Shown: positions 9,841 through 14,905 of the stretch, piece by piece
Position numbering within the stretch: the first letter of the stretch is position 1
Layout: every line of letters starts with the position of its first letter
Assembly: GCA_937913075.1 (NCBI GenBank)
Contig: CALEPU010000275.1
Span: 1-16,199, forward strand
Direction of reading: 5' to 3'
Length of the DNA stretch: 16,199 bases
From: an uncultured Clostridia bacterium
GTDB taxonomy: Bacteria > Bacillota > Clostridia > Christensenellales > CAG-138
Translations under genes and position numbers: made by a program
The notes under the pieces: model-generated
Told to the model about the DNA's origin: nothing
The model's database searches: none
Seen by the model: the letters and a program-made list of their open reading frames with translations, nothing else

Positions 9841-11211
9841 TTAAAACAGCCCGGGGAGCATAGCCGAGGCGATCGCAAAATACACAAGCAGCGATACTGC
9901 GTCGACTATCGTCGTTATCATGGGGCTTGCCATAAGCGCGGGGTCGAGCTTGCACTTGTCAGCTAAGAGCGGCAGCGTGCAGCCGACGAACTTAGCGCAG
10001 ATTATCGCAGCCACGAGGGTGAGGGAGACCACGGCGCCGATGAGGTAGATGCTCTGTCCGGGGTCTACGGTGTAAATGCCTATCCAATAGCATATCAGTA
10101 TCCGCAGGTAGTTTGCGGCGGCGACCGCGGTGCCGACCAAAATGCTTACCCTGAACTCCTTCCAAATTACCTTGAAGATATCGCGGAACTGTACCTCGCC
10201 TAGAACCAGCGAGCGGATTATCGAGACCGAAGCCTGCGAGCCGGAGTTACCGCTCGTGTCCATCAGCATGGGGATGAACGAGGTCAGTATGGCGACCTTT
10301 GCGAGCACGTTCTCAAAGCGCGTTATTATCATGCCCGTAAAGGTGGCGGATATCATCAGCACCAGCAGCCACACCACTCGCTTCCTTGCGATTTGAAACA
10401 CGCTCGTCTCAATATAGCTGTCCTCAATGGGAGCCATAGCCGCCATCTTGTATATATCCTCGGTGTTCTCGTCTTCAATGACGTCGACCACGTCGTCTAT
10501 CGTAATAAGACCGACGAGCCTTGATTCACCGTCGACAACGGGCATACTGACGACGTCGTATTTTTTAAAGCGCTCCGCAACGTCAGCCTGATCGTCCAAG
10601 GTGTAGGCAAAGATAACGTCGTCGTCCATTATGTTGGCGATCAGCTCCTCATCCTCCGAGCCCAATACCTCCTTCATGGAGACAACGCCCGTAAGATGGC
10701 GGAAGTCGTCGGTAACAAATGCGTAGGTGATGGATGCGAGCTCCATACAGCATTTTCGCACGTGGTCTATCGCCTGAGCGACCGTCCACTCGCTCTTGAA
10801 CCTTAAAAGCTCCGTAGTCATAAGACTGCCCGCAGAGCTCTCCGGATACTTCAAAAGCTGATTTATCGCCTTGCGAGTCGCTGCGTCGGCAGTGCAAAGC
10901 ACGCGGCGCACTATGTTGGCCGGCATCTCCTCCATGAAGTCAACGGCGTCGTCGTTGAACATTTCGTTGACTATCGAGGCAAGCTCCTTGTCGCTTATGC
11001 CCTCCACGACCCTCTGCTGCTCGTGCGGTTCAAGATAGGAGAATACCTCCGCCGCCTGCTCCTTGGGCAAAAGGCGGAAGGCAACGACAAGGCTCTTGTC
11101 GTCATCGATCTCCGCAAGCTCCTCCGCGATATCCGCGGGGTTCATTTCGTCCAGCACCTCGCGCAGCTTGGTAAAGGACTGCTCCTCTATGAGCGTCAGA
11201 ATTTCATGCAA
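9841..11211 (-). CDS. mgtE: Magnesium channel/transporter MgtE
   Basis: An inner-membrane Mg2+ channel of 456 residues. The cytoplasmic N domain is superhelical (about 1-125, with DEMNPADIAEELAEID at 21-36). It is followed by a CBS pair (about 126-255, with the AGSLMTTE and GLITIDDVVDVIEDENTEDI blocks) that senses Mg2+, then the pore domain of five membrane segments (about 278-456) with the family motifs PMLMDTSGNSGSQ (314-326) and DPALMASPMITTIVDA (423-438). The conserved Asp of the pore (D423) is present. The start is uncertain: only a TTG at 11209-11211 reads the family-like N-terminus (M-H-E-I-L), with GGGGAG abutting it and no properly spaced ribosome binding site. Two well-spaced ATGs just here are in a different frame. 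It is first in a run with secA and serS. Confidence 0.93.
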   Translation of the reverse strand: MHEILTLIEEQSFTKLREVLDEMNPADIAEELAEIDDDKSLVVAFRLLPKEQAAEVFSYLEPHEQQRVVEGISDKELASIVNEMFNDDAVDFMEEMPANIVRRVLCTADAATRKAINQLLKYPESSAGSLMTTELLRFKSEWTVAQAIDHVRKCCMELASITYAFVTDDFRHLTGVVSMKEVLGSEDEELIANIMDDDVIFAYTLDDQADVAERFKKYDVVSMPVVDGESRLVGLITIDDVVDVIEDENTEDIYKMAAMAPIEDSYIETSVFQIARKRVVWLLVLMISATFTGMIITRFENVLAKVAILTSFIPMLMDTSGNSGSQASVSIIRSLVLGEVQFRDIFKVIWKEFRVSILVGTAVAAANYLRILICYWIGIYTVDPGQSIYLIGAVVSLTLVAAIICAKFVGCTLPLLADKCKLDPALMASPMITTIVDAVSLLVYFAIASAMLPGLF

Positions 11212-11219
11212 CTCCCCAT
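11196..11219 (-). other. Micro-ORF overlapping the mgtE start (possible leader peptide)
   Basis: On the minus strand a GAGG (11229-11232) lies nine bases before an ATG at 11217-11219 that reads MGSCMKF and stops at a TGA (11196-11198). An internal ATG (11205-11207) has its own GGGGAG. Both are out of frame with mgtE and overlap its TTG start. Ribosomes loading here would end 13 bases inside mgtE, which fits translational coupling or attenuation, but chance is not excluded at this length. Confidence 0.3.
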
Positions 11220-11220
11220 T

Positions 11221-11256
11221 GGTATTTACCTCGCTTTCCCGGGATAAAAAAATACC
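11221..11256 (-). promoter_or_regulatory. Inverted repeat in the mgtE leader
   Basis: In the mgtE transcript, GGTATTT (plus-strand 11250-11256) can pair with AAATACC (plus-strand 11221-11227) in a 7-bp stem whose 22-base loop holds a T-run, CCCGGG and the GAGG that precedes the micro-ORF. Folding would hinder that GAGG. The leader is only about 55 bases, far too short for the Mg2+-sensing M-box (ykoK) riboswitch, so any control here is of another kind. Confidence 0.35.
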
Positions 11257-11272
11257 CCCAAATTAACATCTT

Positions 11273-11301
11273 ATTGTATAATCATTAGCCGGCTTTGTCA
11301 A
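11273..11301 (-). promoter_or_regulatory. Near-consensus promoter for mgtE-secA-serS
   Basis: On the minus strand TTGACA (plus-strand 11296-11301) is separated by exactly 17 bases from TACAAT (plus-strand 11273-11278). The predicted start point is near 11266. It lies between the hairpin after the lipoprotein gene and mgtE, so the housekeeping operon is transcribed independently of the metal operon. Confidence 0.82.
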
Positions 11302-11328
11302 CCCCGAGGCACACGCCCGATGCAGCAA

Positions 11329-11352
11329 GCGGCGGGGAATTTCCCCCGCCGC
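11329..11352 (-). terminator. GC-rich hairpin after the metal operon, probable terminator
   Basis: A 9-bp stem, GCGGCGGGG (11329-11337) with CCCCGCCGC (11344-11352), and a 6-base loop lie 28 bases past the lipoprotein stop. In the minus direction the stem is not followed by a T-run (the sequence reads GCTTGCTGCATCG), while the plus-strand side is T-rich (GTTTGTGTTTAC). It is well placed to separate the two minus-strand operons but is a non-classic terminator, perhaps acting as an RNA-end protector or a partial stop. Confidence 0.5.
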
Positions 11353-11379
11353 GTTTGTGTTTACAATTTACTTATCTTA

Positions 11380-12204
11380 TTACTCTGCGAACCACGCTGC
11401 GGGCTCGACTATCTCCAGATTATCGCTCCTGTGGTCGAAGGTAAAATGCCCGTCGGCATAGCCGAGCTTGAACAGCTCGTCGCCGATTTTGAGCATCAGA
11501 GCGCCTTCCCTCATTGCAAGAGAGGGAGCTTCCGCGCAAAGCATCAGAGTACTGCATTTCAATTCATCGCCGTTATATGCTGCGAGCGCCTTGTAGCCCA
11601 TGCCCGTCACGGTGCTGCTGAGGCAGATATGCTCCAAGGCTCCGTCGCCGTCGATATCAAAATACGCCTCCCCGAGGTCGATCCTTGCCCATTCCTCGTC
11701 GGAAAGCAGCTTTTCGAGCAGTATGCAGATATCGCCTCCGCTTTCAAGGCTTTTGATCAGAATACCGTTCCCGATATTTCGGGAGACGAGCTTTTCATAA
11801 GTCGAGACGGCAACGCTCCATTTGCCGCTTTCATCCGTCGAATAGTCCCTTTTTACAAAGACTTCGCCGTCGTAGGTTATAATAGAGACGGTCAGGTCGT
11901 CCTCGGGCTTCAAGGTGGTGTACCAGATATGTACGCTTGCCTTTTCGCCGCCGTTGACGCGATTTTCAAAATCCAGCCAGAAATTCTCACCCGCAAGCGG
12001 AGTGTATGCAGCAGCGCTCGTGGCAAGTACCGAGCCCTCGTCCATTTCGTAAGTGTAGCCCGAGTCAAGCATCTGCGTAAAGCTGTCCCTCGTGCTTTCG
12101 TCATCCCTGCGATCGCCGGATAAGCCCGAGCGGCATGCGCAAAGCGCAAGCGCGGTAAAGCAAACAAGCAGCAAAATGAATACGGCTGTTTTGATATTTC
12201 GCAT
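11380..12204 (-). CDS. Putative lipoprotein, last gene of the metal-efflux operon
   Basis: A 274-residue predicted lipoprotein. The N-terminus has a basic start (MRNIK), a hydrophobic core and a lipobox L21-C22-A23-C24, so the mature protein should begin at the lipid-modified second cysteine. It is followed by a polar linker (SGLSGDRRDDESTRDS). I do not recognise a domain family. The body has a YDGEVFVKRDYSTDESGKW strand region (about 111-129) and a DIDGDGALEH segment (183-192) resembling the acidic loops of VCBS/integrin-like calcium sites. The start ATG at 12204 is preferred over an upstream in-frame GTG (12213), because the GGGGG at 12213-12220 is then a well-spaced ribosome binding site. 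It lies 22 bases after the ATPase stop and so is likely cotranscribed with it. It may have an unrelated or envelope-metal role; that is open. Confidence 0.78.
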   Translation of the reverse strand: MRNIKTAVFILLLVCFTALALCACRSGLSGDRRDDESTRDSFTQMLDSGYTYEMDEGSVLATSAAAYTPLAGENFWLDFENRVNGGEKASVHIWYTTLKPEDDLTVSIITYDGEVFVKRDYSTDESGKWSVAVSTYEKLVSRNIGNGILIKSLESGGDICILLEKLLSDEEWARIDLGEAYFDIDGDGALEHICLSSTVTGMGYKALAAYNGDELKCSTLMLCAEAPSLAMREGALMLKIGDELFKLGYADGHFTFDHRSDNLEIVEPAAWFAE

Positions 12205-12226
12205 GAGCCACACCCCCTTTTTGCTT

Positions 12227-14098
12227 TTACCTCTGCGCCCGCATTGCGCGGAGGGCGTTGAGTATCGCTATAACGGAAACTCCTACGTCGGCGAACACTG
12301 CAAGCCACATATTCGCGATACCGAGCGCGCCGAGCAGCAGCACGGCAAGCTTGACGGCAAGCGCAAACACTATGTTCTGCTTGACGATGCGCATGGTACG
12401 GCGCGATATGGTTATCGCCTCGGCGACCTTCGCGGGGTCGTCGTCCGTCAGCACTACGTCGGCTGCCTCGACAGCGGCGTCGCTGCCCAAAGCGCCCATG
12501 GCTATACCAACGTCCGCGCGAGTTAAAACCGGCGCGTCGTTTATGCCGTCGCCTACGAATACGAGCGAGCTCTTTTGGCTTTTGTCGAGCAGCTCCTCAA
12601 CTATTTTGACCTTGTCCTCGGGCAAAAGCTCGGTGTGCACCTCGTCTATGCCGAACCTTTCTGCGACCTCCCTTCCGACAGAGTCGGAGTCGCCGGTCAG
12701 CATTACCTTTTTAACACCGAGGCGCGTCAGCCCTTCCATCGCCTGAGCCGCAGTTGCCTTTGCGGTATCGGTTATCACAATATGTCCGCAGTAGCTGCCG
12801 TCCTTGGCGATATGCACGCAGGTGCCCGCGCAGTGTTCAAGACAGCCCATGCTGCAAGCGGCGGTAACGCCTGCCTTTTCCATTAGCCTTGCGTTGCCCG
12901 CAAAAACCTCCGCACCGTCTATAAACGCCCTTATGCCGAGTCCGGCAAGCTCTTCTATATCGCCTATCCGCGCGGGGTCGATATGCCCGCCGTGCGCCCG
13001 CACGATGGATTTTGCAATGGGATGGTTGGAGTAGCTCTCCGCCATTGCGGCTATATCGAGCAGCTCAGCCTCGGCAAGCTCGCTCTGTGAGTGCACCGCC
13101 GACACGGTAAAGCTCCCTTCGGTCAGCGTGCCGGTCTTGTCAAACGCCGCTGTACCGGTCTTCGCAAGCGCGGTTATATAGTTGGAGCCCTTTACCAGTA
13201 TGCCGCGTTTTGAAGCCGCGCCCATCCCGCAGAAGAAGGAGAGGGGCACCGATATAACGAGCGCGCAAGGACAGGAAACTACGAGGAATATCAGCGCTCG
13301 GCGTATCCACTCTGCCCACTCGCCGGAAAAGAGCAGGGGAGGGAGGATCGCCAAAAGCACGGCCGAGATGACCACGGCGGGCGTGTAGTACCTTGCAAAT
13401 TGGGTTATAAAGTTTTCCGCCTTGGACTTTTTTTCGGCGGAGCTCTCAACGAGCTCGAGAATACGCGCAACGGTGCTGTTTTCGTAAAGGCTCGTCGTCC
13501 TGACATAGATAACGGCGCCCATGTTTACCGAGCCGCTTATTACGTTGTCGCCCTCACCGCAGTCACGCGGCAGGCTCTCGCCTGTGAGCGCAGAGGTGTT
13601 GAGCGAGGTATTTCCCTCGATTATAACGCCGTCCAAAGGCACGCGCTCGCCGACGCGAACTATTATGGTCTCGCCGACAGCGACCTCGGAGGGGTCGACC
13701 TCAAGCTCCTCGCCATTGCGCTGAACTCGGGCAATCTCGGGCCGTATGTCCAAAAGCTTTGATATCGAGCGGCGCGTCTTGCCGACGGCAACGCTTTGAA
13801 AGAGCTCGCCTATCTGGTAAAACAGCATTACCGCCACAGCCTCGGGGTATTCGCCGATTGCGATCGCTCCAATCGAGGCTATCGCCATCAAAAAGTTTTC
13901 GTCAAAGACCTGCCCGTGGGCTATATTTTCGGCTGCCTCCAAAAGCACGTCATAGCCCGCGGCAAGATAAGGCACGATAAAGATCGCAAGCCGCCAATAC
14001 CATGCGAGCTCGAAAACGCGGTCGATGACGAAAGCCGCCGCGAAAAGCGCGGCAGCAGCAATTATTCTTATCAGTGTTTTTTTCTGCTTGGCAGTCAT
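12227..14098 (-). CDS. cadA: P1B-2-type heavy-metal (Zn/Cd/Pb) exporting ATPase
   Basis: A 623-residue membrane pump that exports soft divalent metals at the cost of ATP. Seen in order: membrane segments without an N-terminal metal-binding domain (residues 10-30, 37-55, 67-100), actuator TGES (172-175), the metal-site motif S-C276-P-C278 in a membrane helix, DKTGT with phosphorylated D320, the HP dipeptide (H359-P360), TGD (468-470), GDGIND (516-521), and the final helices with K583 and the D604 of ADVGVS that mark Zn/Cd/Pb specificity (ZntA/CadA type). It is shorter than ZntA because the HMA domain is a separate upstream gene; the two overlap as ATGA. An unusual ladder C415-x3-C419-x3-C423-x3-C427 lies in the nucleotide-binding domain, with C437 nearby. 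The symbol reflects the family; the precise metal is unproven. Confidence 0.95.
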   Translation of the reverse strand: MTAKQKKTLIRIIAAAALFAAAFVIDRVFELAWYWRLAIFIVPYLAAGYDVLLEAAENIAHGQVFDENFLMAIASIGAIAIGEYPEAVAVMLFYQIGELFQSVAVGKTRRSISKLLDIRPEIARVQRNGEELEVDPSEVAVGETIIVRVGERVPLDGVIIEGNTSLNTSALTGESLPRDCGEGDNVISGSVNMGAVIYVRTTSLYENSTVARILELVESSAEKKSKAENFITQFARYYTPAVVISAVLLAILPPLLFSGEWAEWIRRALIFLVVSCPCALVISVPLSFFCGMGAASKRGILVKGSNYITALAKTGTAAFDKTGTLTEGSFTVSAVHSQSELAEAELLDIAAMAESYSNHPIAKSIVRAHGGHIDPARIGDIEELAGLGIRAFIDGAEVFAGNARLMEKAGVTAACSMGCLEHCAGTCVHIAKDGSYCGHIVITDTAKATAAQAMEGLTRLGVKKVMLTGDSDSVGREVAERFGIDEVHTELLPEDKVKIVEELLDKSQKSSLVFVGDGINDAPVLTRADVGIAMGALGSDAAVEAADVVLTDDDPAKVAEAITISRRTMRIVKQNIVFALAVKLAVLLLGALGIANMWLAVFADVGVSVIAILNALRAMRAQR

Positions 14099-14313
14099 AA
14101 TACTATCGTACAGTCCGGCTCGACCCTGCGGCAGAGCTTGACCGCCTCCTGCAATATCTCGTCAAAACGCGCGTCGTCCGCGTCGATAGTCAGCCGCTGC
14201 GCCATAAAGCTGACGGAAGCGTCATTCACGCCGTCTATCTTTTTAATGGCGCGCTCCATCTTGGCGGCACAGTTCGCACAGTCGAGATCGATAAGCTTAA
14301 AGGTCTTTTTCAT
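14095..14313 (-). CDS. Stand-alone HMA (heavy-metal-associated) domain protein
   Basis: A 72-residue ferredoxin-like HMA domain with the metal-binding loop DLDCANCAAKME (C12, C15). The DCxxCA form is typical of zinc/cadmium ATPase N-terminal domains rather than the MxCxxC of copper chaperones. Two further cysteines near the C-terminus (C60 and C68) are extra. A GGAGGA site lies eight bases before the ATG. The start sits inside the end of the arsR-type gene (17-base overlap), and the stop overlaps the ATPase start as ATGA. The tight linkage says it acts as the detached metal-binding domain or donor of the adjacent ATPase. Whether it docks on the pump is inference. Confidence 0.9.
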   Translation of the reverse strand: MKKTFKLIDLDCANCAAKMERAIKKIDGVNDASVSFMAQRLTIDADDARFDEILQEAVKLCRRVEPDCTIVL

Positions 14314-14656
14314 GATGATCCTCCTCCGTTAAATGTTCGTAGCCCTGACCGATTATGCTCCTCACATGGTCGTCGGCAAGGTAATAAATGTTGGTCCTTC
14401 CGCTCCTGCGGCAGCCGACAAGCTTTGCATCCTTCAATATTTTAAGCTGATGCGATATCGCCGACTGCTCCATGCTCAAAAGCTCGGCAATGGCGCAGAC
14501 GCAAAGCTCCGACTCGAAAAGGGAGTAGAGTATCCTTATCCGCGTAGTGTCGCCGAAGAGCTTAAACAGATCGCCCAGATCGCACAAAAGCTCATCGGGG
14601 GGCAGCAGACCCCGCACATTTGCGATAGCCTGTGAGTGATCGTGCTTCTTAGCCAT
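14297..14656 (-). CDS. ArsR/SmtB-family metal-responsive repressor
   Basis: A 119-residue winged-helix repressor. The recognition region is CAIAELLSMEQSAISHQLKILKDAKLV (54-80). Two possible metal sites are readable. The helix-alpha5 pattern D95-x-H97-x10-H108-x2-E111 exactly matches the zinc site of SmtB/CzrA, and ELC52VC54 in the alpha3 helix with C25 near the N-terminus resembles the thiol site of CadC/ArsR. The His-rich ends (KKHDHSQ, EEDHHEKDL) are noteworthy. The start is ATG 14656, because GGAGAG lies nine bases upstream; an in-frame GTG at 14677 would need a site inside the operator. It is first of four overlapping or closely packed genes, so it controls its own operon, released by Zn or Cd/Pb. 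Confidence 0.93.
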   Translation of the reverse strand: MAKKHDHSQAIANVRGLLPPDELLCDLGDLFKLFGDTTRIRILYSLFESELCVCAIAELLSMEQSAISHQLKILKDAKLVGCRRSGRTNIYYLADDHVRSIIGQGYEHLTEEDHHEKDL

Positions 14657-14677
14657 AACCCATGACTCTCCTTTCAC

Positions 14678-14693
14678 ATGAATATTAATTCAT
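14678..14693. promoter_or_regulatory. Second putative repressor operator in the leader
   Basis: ATGAAT (14678-14683) and ATTCAT (14688-14693) form a perfect 6+4+6 inverted repeat located between the predicted transcription start (about 14702) and the repressor gene. It uses the same half-sites as the palindrome inside the promoter, so a repressor dimer could bind both. Confidence 0.5.
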
Positions 14694-14708
14694 ATTTTGT
14701 TCAAACAT

Positions 14709-14737
14709 ATGATAATCCATTCATATGAATATGTCAA
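14709..14737 (-). promoter_or_regulatory. Promoter of the metal-efflux operon
   Basis: On the minus strand TTGACA (plus-strand 14732-14737) is followed after exactly 17 bases by TATCAT (plus-strand 14709-14714), with a predicted start near 14702. The spacer contains a perfect palindrome, a common place for ArsR-family repressors to block RNA polymerase. Confidence 0.82.
14719..14730. promoter_or_regulatory. Putative repressor operator between -35 and -10
   Basis: ATTCATATGAAT is a perfect 12-base palindrome centred in the promoter spacer. The ATGAA/TTCAT halves match the half-sites typical for SmtB/CzrA/CadC regulators. Additional flanking repeats (ACATAT at 14705-14710, ATATGT at 14729-14734) may extend the site. 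Confidence 0.65.
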
Positions 14738-14767
14738 CAGACATAGATAATATATTTTCAAGAGACG

Positions 14768-14808
14768 CAGGGGAGTGAAAAATGAGAAAAAACCCTGCAT
14801 ACTTTTAA
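14768..14808 (+). other. Micro-ORF inside an inverted repeat, upstream of the lipase promoter
   Basis: GCAGGG (14768-14773) can pair with CCCTGC (14793-14798). The left arm overlaps a GGGGAG site six bases before an ATG (14782) that reads MRKNPAYF and stops at TAA (14808). No promoter is apparent for it; it may be chance or a remnant. Confidence 0.2.
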
Positions 14809-14817
14809 AAAACCTCG

Positions 14818-14847
14818 TTGACGCGGCAGCGGTCGAGATAGTATAAT
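14818..14847 (+). promoter_or_regulatory. Promoter of the lipase-like gene
   Basis: TTGACG (14818-14823) and a perfect TATAAT (14842-14847) are separated by 18 bases. The predicted start is near 14854, giving a leader of about 52 bases. The gene is divergent from the metal operon, and the two promoters are about 80 bases apart. Confidence 0.72.
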
Positions 14848-14857
14848 ATCATTGAAG

Positions 14858-14878
14858 TCAAGATGCTACGCTTCTTGA
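14858..14878 (+). promoter_or_regulatory. 5'-leader hairpin of the lipase-like gene
   Basis: TCAAGA (14858-14863) and TCTTGA (14873-14878) pair, with two more inner GC pairs around a TAC loop. The hairpin begins a few bases after the predicted start point. It could stabilise the 5' end of the message or be an operator for an unknown regulator. Confidence 0.4.
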
Positions 14879-14905
14879 ACTAATCCGTGAAACGAGGTAA
14901 ACAAA

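Noticed and set aside
11212..11272. Mg2+-sensing M-box riboswitch ahead of mgtE
   Set aside because: The leader is about 55 bases from the predicted start point, far shorter than the riboswitch, and no conserved core was seen.
14657..14677. GTG at 14677 as the repressor start
   Set aside because: The GGAGAG site is inside that extension and is well spaced for the ATG at 14656; the added residues are not family-like.
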